A stretch of DNA of 64,000 nucleotides from Morella rubra (lineage: Eukaryota; Streptophyta; Magnoliopsida; Fagales; Myricaceae), in assembly GCA_003952965.2 (NCBI GenBank), contig RXIC02000018.1, positions 41,908-105,907 on the forward strand. The letters are read 5' to 3'. A program made the translations under genes and the position numbers. How positions within the stretch are numbered: position 1 is the first letter of the stretch; each line of letters opens with the position of its first letter. Shown one piece after another: positions 46,341 to 57,586 of this stretch. The notes beneath the pieces are model-generated. The model worked only from the letters and a program-made list of their open reading frames with translations. It ran no database searches and had not been told where the DNA came from.

Positions 46341-47300
46341 TTGCACCAGCAAGTGCAATTTGGAGAGACATGGATAAAACGGCTTGATTCTATTATAGAG
46401 TTTATGTTGTCTGAAATTTTATATGGGTAATATTAAATGAATTGAAATTTAGTTATGTCTATTTTTTAATTATATCATGCAATTTAAACAGAAAATTACG
46501 AAATACCTTCATCCGAAGTTTCTAACAAAAATAATATAGTTTTGTTTACTTGAGCAAGTAAAGGACAAAATATGTAACCCCAGCAGACCCTTCAACTCCC
46601 GAGTTTCGCTAACAGCCTCAAGATTACGTACCAAGCGCTGTGTGGCCCTGCTTCCCACAAGAGAGGTGTGGTTGACGGCCCGTTATCACTTTATCTTTCC
46701 CATTGCTTTCTCAACCTCAGATGCCGCATTCCTGGAATCTATTTGGTCATGAATATCAAAATGTCTGCTTCCTTCTGTTTATTGTGTGGTGCCCCTGTAT
46801 TTTGCACTCTTCCTAATTCCTGCCTTTGGGTTTCTGAATATCCTAACAAGAGTGAGTTATGCACCGGATTCTTTTTTTTTGGAGTCCTTGAGAGGCTATA
46901 TAATTCAGATTTATATGATCAATTCAGAATAACAACACAAAATTGCCAATTAAGTCGAAATTTCCTCGTGGTGGTGTCGGGAGATCAAATCCTTATATTT
47001 CATGCTCTGGCTGCGTGCCCCCAAAATTACCTTCTTTTTTATTTTTTTATAGAAAAAAAACAGAAAATTGGTTGTATCAATTTTCTAAGCACAAAGATTA
47101 ATTATTACAAAAAATAAAAGAAACTGATTCTAGTAATTCTCTTGCTCGAAAAGAAATTAAACTAACTAATTAGAAAAAATAAATACTCAATATTATGTTA
47201 AAATTAAAATAAAAGAGAATTATTAGACTAAGAGAGAGAGAGAGAGAAAAGAGATAAGTGAGACACAATATTTAAATAGTTCGGTCCATAGACCTACATC

Positions 47301-47422
47301 TATTATGGGACCTAACTGGATAGACTTGTATACTTATTGATGTGTGGATGAGATTACAAGTATTATGGGAAGACCTAACTGGATAGACTTGTATACTCAT
47401 TGATGTGTGGATGAGATTACAA
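47301..47422. repeat. Two-copy tandem repeat of about 60 bp
   Basis: TATTATGGGA...CCTAACTGGATAGACTTG...TGTGTGGATGAGATTACAAG is present twice (47,301-47,360 and 47,361-47,422), differing by a 2 bp insertion and one base. The surrounding text (GGTCCATAGACCTACATC, TTATTTATAAACCTC) is reminiscent of a retrotransposon LTR but is not enough to call one. Confidence 0.8.
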
Positions 47423-47496
47423 GGGAGACTTTATTTATAAACCTCTAATTACAATAGCTCACATTGCTTTTAGCTCTAATAATGAAAGTGTCTTAT

Positions 47497-47830
47497 TAGT
47501 GTTTGCAAACCAAGATTTTTTACAAATTTTTGGAATGTTATGAAAATTGAGGTCGATTAGAGTTTTATTGGATTTTGAGAAAAAAGTAGTGAAAAGTAGA
47601 ATTTTATGAGTGAGTGAAAAAGTGAAGAGAGAGAGTGAAAAAAGGTGAACATATAGATGATTTTAAGTGAATTTTTTATATTTATTGTAATAGAAAGAAA
47701 TGATTTAATGAAGAGATCTCATTTTGAATTTATTTTATTATTATTTTCTTAACTAAAATCTTGAGTTAGTTATATTTATATTAAAAAATTTTGGATGAGT
47801 AAAAAATTTCTCAATATTTTAAGTTTGTAA
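47497..47830. mobile_element. Tourist-like MITE upstream of AGT1
   Basis: Ends GTGTTTGCAAACCAAGATTTT and, reversed, GGTATTTACAAACTTAAAAT, with TTA before and TAA after. It shares internal AGTGAAAAGTAGAATTTTATG with the intron 29 element. It lies about 260 bp upstream of the AGT1 TATA box. Confidence 0.5.
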
Positions 47831-48021
47831 ATACCACCGTAACTCTAGGAAGTATTGGAAATAATAGAAAATGGAGGGCTTCTGAGAAATTTTTAGAGAA
47901 AGCAGAAAGTAAAATTGTATAATCTTTATATGTAGACCCTTCTGGTGCAAATCCCACGAAGATTCGACAATCTTTCTATATCGCTCTCTTGAATCTTAGC
48001 CGCGCATGCACATTGCCCTGC

Positions 48022-48094
48022 CTTATCTACCACGTCGTCAGCATTAGCGGGGTCCATGAACAACGGTGATTGGCTCTTCGCGCTCTTTATAAAA
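48022..48094 (+). promoter_or_regulatory. AGT1 core promoter: TATA box, CCAAT-type and light-box-like motifs
   Basis: TATAAAA at 48,088-48,094 has ATTGG (inverted CCAAT) at 48,069-48,073, and further up CTTATC (inverted I-box GATAAG, 48,022-48,027) next to CACGTC (48,031-48,036). I-box plus ACGT-core pairs are common in light-regulated plant genes, which suits a photorespiratory enzyme. Activity is inferred. Confidence 0.5.
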
Positions 48095-48119
48095 ACAAAA
48101 TTTCTCTCTGGCATTTCTC

Positions 48120-49939
48120 TCATCAGTGCATCACTCCTCATTTTTCTGCTAGAGGGGGGAGGGAGGGAGAGAGAGAGAGAGAGGCAAAGAACTTGGTGAA
48201 AGTCCACCGAATTTCTCTTCCAGGTAATTTCATTTGTTCTTCTGCAGAAATACTCTCAACAAATATGTGGGTTATTGTTATGTTTCTGTGCTTACGTGTT
48301 CATGTGACCATCCATGGATGCTATGGTTTTTGTTGTTTTTGGGCTCGGGCTCAGCTATATTGGAGACGTACCTGGAATTCTCTCTCAGTGTCTCCTTGTG
48401 TACCTGTCACTCTGTCTGTCTGAAATTTTATGGATATGACAAGAAATATGTCTAGAAGAAAAGAAAACAAAGAAAACCGTTTTTACTTTTTTTTTTCCTT
48501 GTCTAATTCAAAAAGTTAAGGAGGCCGCAAATAGTGGATTAATATATCGTATATAGCTGGTGAGAATATTATCCCGTAAAATGGACTCTTTCTTTTCTAG
48601 GCGTGGAAAACTGGTCTTTGGAAGTTACATTAGTATGCCCCCCAAAAAAGCAGATTTTTCCTTCTTTTTTTTTCGTTTTTGGCTTACAGGGAAGTGGATA
48701 AGGTAAGAGCCGATAAGATAATGGCTCCTGAAATTCTGGACTCTGGTCGTAGGGTGAATTCTTTTTTGTGGGTGATTATTGATCTTATTTTTCAGTCTGT
48801 ATATCTGTTTTGTTTTCCATTAGCAGTCATCTTGAAGTTGGTTGATTAGAGGATTCACTTGAAAGGCTATGGAAGTAAAAAAAAAAAAAAATCTCCATTT
48901 ACGCTTTTCTATGTGAACCATACCTTATATCAGAAGCGTCATGGTACCCAGAATTTGCGTGTATTTCTATGGGATTAATCTAAAATCTTTTAACGGTGAA
49001 AGGTAAAAATTTGTTTGTAAAATTGGTGATAAGTGATTGTACATATTTGGAGTTAAATACAGGGATAAATACATTTTGTACTTTTCAACTATGAATGTCT
49101 TGACACTTGTATTATAAATTATTATTTTCATCGTATTGCACCCACCAACTATTGATTTTTGATACGTTGGACGCTCCATAAATTTTTTTTTTGTCAATTT
49201 AAACAGAAAGTGATTTTTTGGTGTGTGAAATGACAATTTTATCTTTATAATTTTTTGGTGGTAACATTTTTGTGAGGTTAAAATCATCACTTTAGAGACC
49301 AAAAAATCAATTTCCATTCCAATCAATGAAAAGTTTTAATGAAAGTTGTAAAGTGTCTAAAATCAATAGTTGGTGAGTACAATGTGATGCAATGAAAGAC
49401 AAGTAAAATGCCCCTATGACATTAAGAAACCTCTTTCTAATTGGATATAACAGAATGGGTACTGTTTGGGATACTATCAGTTTTATTAAATAAGTCTTAT
49501 AAACTATTGTGCTAATTTCAATCAAGAGAAAAAAAATCTACTAATCTGTGTTGATGGTGTCATATTCTGCTTTTACTTATTAATCAATACGTGCGGCACC
49601 TCTCTATAGGTTACCACATCATATAAGTCCCTGAAACTAGATTAATTGCACAACTTATTCATAGATAACTCATCCACTCAGTAATATTGTGGAGTATTAA
49701 ATAGATAAGTTTCATTTCCTTCAACCAGGTTTTGTAGGCTGAGGTATTTTGGCATAAAAAGATCCAATGCATGCGTCAGATTGTGTCTTGTAAGACTTTA
49801 GAAAAATGCAAAATGGAAGGTTATAAGAAATGTGAAATTTATTTCTTTGATGTGCTTTTGCAGTTAAGGCGTCTGCCGCTGGAAAGCATTGGGAACTTGT
49901 TAGAACTCACTTTTATATTCAAATATCAAGAAGGCGAAG
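48120..49939 (+). other. AGT1: AGT1 5' leader with a ~1.64 kb leader intron
   Basis: A GA-rich first leader exon ends ...CTTCCAG at 48,223 before GTAATTTC. A strong acceptor TTTTGCAG at 49,856-49,863 starts a second leader exon (49,864-49,939) that has no ATG before the true start. The intron holds a Mutator-like MITE at about 49,062-49,419. Transcription start is inferred from the TATA box. Confidence 0.6.
49062..49419. mobile_element. Mutator-type MITE in the AGT1 leader intron
   Basis: It starts GGGATAAATACATTTTGTAC and ends, reversed, ATAGGGGCATTTTACTTG. The inside has TATTGCACCCACCAACTATTG and, inverted, CAATAGTTGGTGAGTACAATG, as in the 53,278-53,640 element. Target duplication not clear. 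Confidence 0.5.
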
Positions 49940-52863
49940 ATGGATCATTTTTATGCACCAGGAAGGAACCATCTCTTTGTTCCGGGGCCAGTCAATATCC
50001 CAGAACCAGTTATTCGGGCCATGAACAGAAACAATGAGGATTACCGCTCTCCAGCTATCCCTGCATTGACAAAAACTCTGCTTGAGGATGTGAAGAAGAT
50101 CTTCAAGACTACTACTGGAACCCCATTTATGATTCCCACCACAGGTGAGGCGTTCATTAACATGGTTATAGCTTTTATTGTTTGCCTCTCGGTATGTACT
50201 ATTTTCAGATTGACAGGTGAGATGTCCATTTCTTTTGTCAGATTGACTCCCTTTCTATTTTGTTAAAGCTTGTATGTATCTTCAAAGACGAAACTTTTAA
50301 CATTTCAATCAATTTTACTTTGTACATGGACCGCAACAAGCTTGCAATGTGAAGTATTGCCATAATTTTCACTTTTTTATATCCTTTCTTGATGTGTTTC
50401 CTGTTGTTGACAATGATTTGTTTGAATCCCTCACTTCCTATGACTCCAGTTTCACTTATTAGAATGTCTGGAGTCATTCTATGGGCAATTTTCTGGTACA
50501 ATATACATGCTTGTAGTTTTGTTATCTTGCAATAGAATTTTGTTTTTGGTACTTTGAAGCTTACACTATTCATTCTAAGGTTGGAATAATAAGCACAGTT
50601 TCATGTTCTTCATTTACTCTCTGTCCATACGTATGTCTTAAATATAATGATGCCGTTTTCTTTTCAGGCACTGGTGCATGGGAGAGTGCACTTACTAACA
50701 CATTATCTCCCGGAGATCGGATTGTATCTTTCCTCATTGGTCAATTCAGTCTGCTGTGGATTGATCAGCAGCAGCGCCTTAATTTCAATGTTGATGTCGT
50801 AGAAAGTGAATGGGGCCAAGGTGCCAACCTAGACATTCTGGCATCAAAACTTGCAGCAGATACTGCACGCACCATAAAAGCAATTTGCATTGTTCACAAT
50901 GAAACGGCGACAGGGGTTACTAATAACTTGGCTAAAGTGAGAAGAATCCTTGGTAAGTGTACCATCTGATGAAAATTTTGTCCGTAAAGATGATTTGGAA
51001 TGATAAAATGCCTTTCGCTCAGAAAAAAACAACAAGTGCCTTTTACTTGCCAAAAGGGAAAGAAAGGAAAAAAAAAAAAAGGAAAAGAAAAAGATATGAT
51101 GCCTCTTGCCTACGAAGTTATGAGCACTTTAACCTGTTTAATCAGACAAACCTTGAAAAACATTTTGCTTCGGATGTTTCACCAAGTAAACACCATTGCA
51201 CAGTACTTTTGTAAAGTCTCTTTGCTTGTATGATGTTTCTATGTTGTCTCTGGCCAGGCATTGCATGTATGATAGCACCAAATTAACCAGAGCCCTTTCC
51301 TGATTACAAAAAAAAAAAAAAAACTAGCCTTGAGGTCATCTTTCCTTTGTACATATTTGAAATTATTGTCTTCTCTGTTCAAGCCATTAATAAGTCTAAA
51401 ATTGCTTGGATTCATGATTTGGTCTGGCAGATCATGATCTAGAGCACCAAATAGCTTGTATGTACAGTATAAAATGCTTAATTAGATTGCCTACATCTAG
51501 CTTTCACTTGTATGGTGTAGCTTGTATGTCGAGACTATGGTCCAGAGACTGTACATACCGCATAAACACATATCATTCTTTCACTTTATAGTTACAGTAT
51601 CTTTGTATAGGAATATTCCATATAATTCTTACCTACCATTTTGCAACTTTTGATGCCTAGGTCAGTTAAGTTTTTGAGTTGACAAATGTGTTGCCCTTCT
51701 CCCCAAACTGTGTATTTTCTTATTTGAACTCACTTGAAAGACGACTCTTGTGTTTTCTGTCAAACTCTCAGATGACTACAGGCATCCGGCCCTCTTTCTT
51801 GTTGATGGAGTGTCTTCCATATGTGCTCTTGATTTCCGTATGGATGAATGGGGTGTAGATGTTGCTTTAACTGGATCTCAGAAGGCTCTCTCTCTTCCCA
51901 CTGGGATGGGCATTGTTTGTGCAAGCCCCAAAGCTCTAGAGGCATCCAAAACTGCCAAATCAGTTAGAGTTTTCTTTGACTGGAATGACTACTTGAAGTT
52001 CTATAAGATGGGAACATTCTGGCCGTACACCCCTTCTATCCAACTGTTGTATGGTCTCAGAGCAGCCCTGGATCTCATTTTTGAGGAAGGACTTGACAAT
52101 GTGATTGCAAGGCATGGCCGTCTAGGCAAAGCAACAAGGTGAGGCATATTTTGCTTTTTACTGGGTTTCTATCCAAGCAAATGGTTTTAGAGTCCGAGTT
52201 CATATGTGATGGTTGAATTGCAAGATACGTTAATTCTCCATATGCTATTATTTTTCCTCTCTTTCTAGGTGAATACTGGATTCTGAATGGTCCTTGTAAC
52301 TTGAAATGCAGGCTTGCTGTGGAGGCTTGGGGCTTGAAGAACTGTACCCAAAAAGAGGAGTGGGTCAGTGACACAGTAACTGCAGTGCTAGTTCCTCCCT
52401 ATATTGATAGTGCAGAAGTAGTTAGAAGGGCATGGAAGAGATACAATTTAAGCTTAGGTCTGGGCCTGAACAAAGTAGCTGGAAAGGTTTTCAGAATAGG
52501 GCATCTTGGAAATCTAAATGAGGTATGTCCATTTCTAATATCCCTAAATGAGGTGGTTCCTCCCTAATGTCTTTAGTTTCTTTGTCTGTCTTCACAATAT
52601 TTTCATTGTTAGTAGATTCTATTCCATCCTAAACGAGGAATGACAGTTTATAACACATTTGGTTGACGAATTTCCCTGCATTATCTGGTAATATGTTGTC
52701 TGAGAATCTTCTTCACTATGTTCAGTTGCAATTATTGGGTTGTCTTGCTGGTGTGGAGATGATACTCAAGGATGTGGGCTACCCAGTTAAGCTAGGAAGT
52801 GGAGTTGCTGCTGCTTGTGCATACTTGCAGAACAACATCCCACTCATCCCTTCCAGGATTTAA
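49940..52863 (+). CDS. AGT1: Serine:glyoxylate aminotransferase, peroxisomal (photorespiration)
   Basis: This PLP enzyme transfers the amino group of serine to glyoxylate, giving hydroxypyruvate and glycine, in leaf peroxisomes. Exons 49940-50144, 50668-50952, 51772-52138, 52312-52522 and 52726-52863, all GT-AG with closing phases, give 401 aa, the same length as the Arabidopsis protein. Visible features are GPGPVNI-type N-terminal text (LFVPGPVNIPEPVIRAMNRN), PTTGTGAWESALTN, the pyridoxal-phosphate Asp in LVDGVSSI (about 174-178), the Schiff-base lysine at position 201 in ALTGSQKALSLPTG, and FWPYTPSIQLLYGLR, with Pro251 the residue changed in the Arabidopsis sat mutant (from memory). The C-terminal tripeptide Ser-Arg-Ile is a type 1 peroxisomal signal. 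The start is the first ATG of the second leader exon. No defect is seen. Confidence 0.97.
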
Positions 52864-53268
52864 GCCACCTGCATGTTACTACTTTTCCCTCTATCATTCC
52901 TTCAGCCCTTCTTGTAAAAAGTGTATAATGCCCTTTACTTGCACTCTTTTGAGGCTCGCCACATTTCCTGTTTAATATACGATGCTTCGTGCATTGTCCT
53001 GTATTTGGACACATTTTCAAGGCCAATCTTGTGTTCTATTGCTATCCTCTGGACACGAGATTCATCATAAAGTCCCAAGCCAAATATTATAGTCTTACGA
53101 AGCCTGCTCGAAGATTAAGAGAGTTGCCTTCTTAGGCCATTGATTAAAAAAAAAAATTAAATGCCTCGAAGTTAACTTTATGAGTAAAAATCTTGAACTT
53201 TATTGTTCATTTACTTCTAGGAATATCAAATATGCCTTCAACAGTTAGGTAACGTTATATGTCATATG
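52864..53268. other. AGT1 3' untranslated region and short spacer
   Basis: About 400 bp after the stop, with no coding text. The 3' untranslated region probably covers most of it. A Mutator-like MITE follows directly. Confidence 0.55.
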
Positions 53269-53277
53269 TTTTTAATA

Positions 53278-53640
53278 GGGTTAAATACCCTTTGTACCCT
53301 CTAATTATGAGAGTCTTGACACTTTATACTCTAATATATTATTTTTATCATATTGCATCTATCAATTATTGATTTAGATATTTTGCACTCCCTTACAATT
53401 TTCGGTTTTTTGGACAGAAAATAATTTTTTAATGTGCAAAATGACAATTTTGTTCCATAAGGTTTTTTTTTTTGTTTTTACAGCGATCATTTTATGAGGG
53501 TAAAATTATAATTTTAAAGACTAAAAAATAAATTTCCATCTAACTGATAGAAAATTTTAACAAAAGGTACAGTGTGACAAAAATTAATAAATAGGGGTAT
53601 AATACTCCTAAATTTAGAAAGTGTAAAGTGCATTTATCTC
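53278..53640. mobile_element. Mutator-type MITE 3' of AGT1 with 9 bp target duplication
   Basis: 363 bp between TTTTTAATA at 53,269-53,277 and the same 9 bp at 53,641-53,649. Ends GGGTTAAATACCCTTTGTAC and, reversed, GAGATAAATGCACTTTACAC. The mirrored arm carries the same element at 63,731 to beyond 64,000. Confidence 0.8.
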
Positions 53641-53649
53641 TTTTTAATA

Positions 53650-55011
53650 TGAAAATCAAGCTTGCCAAAAAGAAGAATCACTTTTTATTGTCTACAATTC
53701 GTTCATTGTCTGAATTGTAAGAGAGATAGACATAGCAAGCATTAAATGCGGGAATGATTATGCTGCCCAAAGTTTAATATGAATAACATTAAATATTATA
53801 GGATTCACATGCTGTGTTTATCTCATAAATTCTTATCTATATTTCTTCAATACAACTTGTACGGTTAGTTATGGATAAGTTAAAAAAAAAAAGATGATTA
53901 TTTGAATTCTATTAGGAAATGAAGAATAATAATGATATTTTATTGAACCAGTTACCAAACATTATTTTATCAATTTAGGAGAGAGAAAGGAAACTCTATC
54001 TTGAAATTAAAGATGGATTGTATTTCTTTATGAGACTAACTTCACGTATAGTCAATTTAACCGGAGGTAATTCCAAAAATCCTATAAAAAAACATGTGAA
54101 TAATTACTCAAAAAAATTATTTATTAGTCGTAACGTCAAGAAAGGAAAGACGTTGAGAATAATAGTTTTCTATCTTGATAATGGTTTTTTTTTTTTCGGT
54201 CCTTTTATTTCCTATTTAATAAATCCCTATCTATGCTTTCCTTTCAATTGCAGCTTTGAAGGGTTCAAGAAGAAAGAGAAAACGTAAAATAATTGTACTA
54301 TAAATCACAACCTTTAAATAGGGCTGAAATTTCTTCAATATTTTACTGTTCATATACGTAAACGTAACGTCGTGATTCGTGCACAGCATTGGCAAGGAAG
54401 CTTCAATGATATTGCTCCATAGAGGACATAAGTTTATATACTACCACGTACATAATTTATATTTTCATTGTACAAATAATGAACGTTCCTATGTTGATAC
54501 TAGCATTTTTCAATTCTATATTTTTTTTTCCTAAAACAACAAGAGCTATCATTGACATCTCTGTACATTGTTATTTCAAGGGTGGAAAGTCCATTCAACC
54601 AAAACTACGTCCTATAAAACTAATAAAAAATTACCAAATCTTGTACTTATATTTAATTTGGTACATATAACATATAAAGAATAATTATTAAATTTTGTAG
54701 GTTTTGCTATTTTTTTTTAAAAAACTGTATTATATTTATCTTTTATTAAATTGCAGGTAAAAGATTGTAGAGTATTCAAATCGTATACTATAATACATTA
54801 TTTTTTGAATAATGTGAGACAATCAACGATACTATTGTGTATCGAGCTTGGATAGACTTGATTTAGTTTAAGTCACATTGAAAGACTTTAACGCTACGAC
54901 ATGTGTAGCGACCTCTCACCACACGTATCATTTAAATCGTTTAAGTCGCGAATTTTACTGCAATGCAAAAATAAAACAAGATCAGCTAGATGACATTCTA
55001 TACAAAATGGT
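53650..55011. other. AT-rich spacer inside the left palindrome arm
   Basis: An open frame at 54,018-54,287 (89 codons) and its mirror are identical in sequence but do not resemble a known family, and base composition is that of spacer DNA. No gene supported. Confidence 0.5.
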
Positions 55012-55570
55012 AGTGACGTTGATGTTTGGGAGACAAGAATTTTAAAAATTTTGAGTTTCTAAGAGAGAATTTTGACTTTTTATAAGATTGTAAAAATTGG
55101 TGAAAAAGTTTGATTGTAAAATGATTTTTATTGAAATTTCTTAAAAAGAAAGGAGAGAGAAAATTTGATGAATTTTTTTAATAAAAAGAAATTTGTTAAA
55201 AAGTAGAGAGAGAGAGAGAAAATTTGATTTTTTTTTTTGAAAAACTATTGAAGTTGGTATGATAAGATGTTAAAATTTATATGAAAATTTAAAAATTTTG
55301 ATGTTTGGTTTGTAAAAAATTTGACTACATTTTGGAGACGTTTGTTTACTGAAATTTTGAAGCATATTCTAAAATTTTGAAAATCTTTTGAATGTTGAAG
55401 TTTATTGGGATTTGTGAAAAGTGTGAAGTATACATGTAAAAGTGTGAAGTTTATTAAGATTTGTAAAATGTATTTGGTGTGTGGAAATTTTAGACTCCCA
55501 AAAAATTAGATAACAAACGCCCCCTTTCTTAAAACGATAAAATTCAAAACCAAACATCATCTTAAGCATC
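55012..55570. mobile_element. Tourist-like MITEs, nested or adjacent, in the left arm
   Basis: Outer ends GATGTTTGGGAGACAAGAATTT and, reversed, GATGATGTTTGGTTTTGAAT. An inner pair starts ACGTTTGTTTACTG (about 55,338) and ends CAAACGCCCCC (about 55,522). The inside shares AGAGAGAGAGAAAATTTGAT-type text. The mirror copy is at about 61,805-62,363. Confidence 0.5.
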
Positions 55571-55905
55571 CATTCCTACATTATCCATTCCTCCTCCCGT
55601 TAATCTGGCCTTCTAGGTGCATGCAGCTACTGGTGCACCTTCTACTTCGGCATCCAAGGATAAGAATGCCACCTTGTAAATCCACTAACTTACTTTTTTT
55701 TTTTTTTTTTTTAACTGCGCCGAATTTGTTGCTTGCTCGTTTTCTTTTCTGATTTTACTTTCTGTCCTTTTCTTTTCCTAAAACTAGGATTGGATAAGGT
55801 TCTTCCTTTGACAGAACACCTTTGTTAACCGACAAAGTCAGAAACTTGGCCTAGAAAAACCGTGTCCAAATCCTTGGACTTTCGGTCAAATTCAGAAACC
55901 GCGTA

Positions 55906-55916
55906 TTATATATATC
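55906..55916 (+). promoter_or_regulatory. Putative TATA box of the left F-box gene
   Basis: TTATATATATC lies about 95 bp before the start codon, in the context GCGTATTATATATATCATATATGG. The mirrored copy has the same upstream sequence at about 61,459-61,469. Confidence 0.45.
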
Positions 55917-56009
55917 ATATATGGGTCCTGAGTGTTTCAGAACCACCAAACCATATACGAATCCTTTACAAGCTTCCCACCGTCTCTGCCTCTCCCACAA
56001 CCGAACTCA

Positions 56010-57068
56010 ATGAATTCCTACCAAGAAGATCGTATCGATCGTCTCCCAGATGCACTTCTCCTCTTAATCTTCAACAAAGTTCTTGACGCCAAGACTTTAA
56101 TCAGAATCCTCTCAGTCTCTAAGCGTTTTGCTTCTCTTGTTCCTCAAATCGACGCCCTTTTTCTTCCCCTCCCTCGTCTTGTACGTCATCCAAAACCAAG
56201 CCAGGGGTTGCCCGAAAAGCTTTTCAAGAGTTTTGTGAAGAATTTGATCAAGAAACCCATTCGATTTCTTCATCATATAGTTTCTCCTAGACAAGCCTCA
56301 AACTTCAAGTCCAGCCATTTCTCGTACCATTTCCCTAATGAAGCGCTGAAAAACTTCAAGGAAATAAAAAGTTTGCATTTGGAGCTCCCTTGCCTTGGCT
56401 ACGAGATGGGAATTGAGGATGGAGCTTCATTGCTCAAGTGGAAAGCTGAATTTGGTCGGGAGCTCAAGAGCTGCATAATCCTCGGCGCAACATCTTTTCA
56501 GAGGGAGAAACTTCCATCAAGCACCAATGGAAAAGAAAGTGAAGACGAACAAGAAGAACCTCTCGGTCAGCCATTCGTAGCTGACGAAGAGCTCAAGTCA
56601 AGAATAATGTGGACGATATCTTGCTTAGCATCTGCGTCCGTGAGGCATTACTTGCTGAAACCGATCATAGCCAAATGTCCCACGCTTCAAAGAATTACGG
56701 TAACGGATGCAAGAAAGCAAGGAAATCTCCGCATGGAGGAAGAACAGCTTCTTGAGCTGAGGAACAGCATGGAATCGTCAGGAACATTATTAGAGTCGTT
56801 GCCGGAGAGAACTCCGATACCAGACTTGTGCCTGAAGTTATGGCACGAGCCTGTAATGGAGTTAGCAGCATCGGGGTGTGTCATCAAAGGGCTGACACTT
56901 GTTCTAATCAAGCCTGTTGGCAGTGATATGGCGAAGGAAATAAGTGATGGTGATTTGTTGGTGAGCGGTTTGGACGGGGAGGATGAGGATGAGGCAATTT
57001 TTGCCGAAGCTGTGAGGAAGATGGTAAAGAGGAAGACAACGTTTGTGATGGAAATGAGTTCCTTTTAA
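56010..57068 (+). CDS. F-box protein, AUF1/At4g18380/At5g46170-like, left-arm copy
   Basis: An intronless gene of 352 codons that starts MNSYQEDRIDRLPDALLLLIFNK. The ATG at 56,010 is chosen because upstream in-frame text lacks an ATG. Residues about 8-45 form an F-box (DRLPDALLLLIFNKVLDAKTLIR...VSKRFASLVPQ), the SKP1-binding module of SCF ubiquitin ligases. A Lys-rich stretch, then LHLELPCLGYEM, an acidic insert (KESEDEQEEP), SASVRHYLLKPIIAKCPTLQ, ITVTDARKQGNLRMEEEQLLELRN and IKGLTLVLIKP follow, as in the AUF1-type family of plant F-box proteins. The substrate is unknown. Nuclear or cytosolic SCF action is inferred. A second, identical copy lies on the other strand at 60,307-61,365. Confidence 0.88.
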   Translation: MNSYQEDRIDRLPDALLLLIFNKVLDAKTLIRILSVSKRFASLVPQIDALFLPLPRLVRHPKPSQGLPEKLFKSFVKNLIKKPIRFLHHIVSPRQASNFKSSHFSYHFPNEALKNFKEIKSLHLELPCLGYEMGIEDGASLLKWKAEFGRELKSCIILGATSFQREKLPSSTNGKESEDEQEEPLGQPFVADEELKSRIMWTISCLASASVRHYLLKPIIAKCPTLQRITVTDARKQGNLRMEEEQLLELRNSMESSGTLLESLPERTPIPDLCLKLWHEPVMELAASGCVIKGLTLVLIKPVGSDMAKEISDGDLLVSGLDGEDEDEAIFAEAVRKMVKRKTTFVMEMSSF

Positions 57069-57225
57069 CTTGTAACACTGCATATTCGTTTGGTTTGTAC
57101 AAACCATAAGAAATAAATTTGATTTTTTATATAAATTTGATTGTTTATTTGTGTTGGGGCTTAGACAGAACAATTTAGCAAATAAGGTTGACTATAAAAC
57201 AAATGCTCACGGAGAGAAGTTTTAC

Positions 57226-57586
57226 GGGAAAAATATACTTTGCACCCAAAGTATAGGGGTACTGATATTTTGTACTTTTATCTTTAAATTTTGTATATTG
57301 AGCTCCTCAAGTTTTAATTTTCTCGGTGATTTACATATTCTTAATTGTTAAAATTAACAGAAATAGAGAAAAAAACATTTTTACCCTCAAAAAGACATTT
57401 TATGATTTTATTGACTAATTGAGGGCAAAAATGTTTTTTATTTTTTATTTTCTATTAGTTAACCTTCAATTTAATGGGAGAATGATAGTCAAAAATCGAA
57501 ACATAAAGGGGCACTATATCACAAAATTAAAAGATGAGGTACAAAGTGTAAATACACCATACTTGGGTGCAAAGTGTGCTTTTCTC
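57226..57586. mobile_element. Mutator-type MITE downstream of the left F-box gene
   Basis: Ends GGGAAAAATATACTTTGCAC and, reversed, GAGAAAAGCACACTTTGCAC. Flanks AAGTTTTAC and AATTTTTAT match at 6 of 9 bases and may be a worn target duplication. The mirror copy is at 59,789-60,149. Confidence 0.6.

Larger units (their letters stand above)
44970..48087. other. CHR5 3' region and CHR5-AGT1 intergenic region
   Basis: The first several hundred bases (to about 45,650) should be the CHR5 3' untranslated region. Then come a two-copy duplication (45,898-46,340), an open frame at 46,668-47,117 (149 codons, no family resemblance, AT-rich end), a 60 bp tandem repeat (47,301-47,422), a Tourist-like MITE (47,497-47,830) and the AGT1 promoter. 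Confidence 0.6.

Noticed and set aside
46668-47117. 149-codon frame upstream of AGT1
   Set aside because: AT-rich second half and low similarity to anything known; the 60 bp repeat and MITE follow, so it is probably chance.
54018-54287. 89-codon frame in the left arm, and its mirror at 63,085-63,354
   Set aside because: I considered organelle-derived DNA because of its basic, hydrophobic composition, but could not match it to a plastid or mitochondrial gene. Its identity in both arms only reflects the palindrome.
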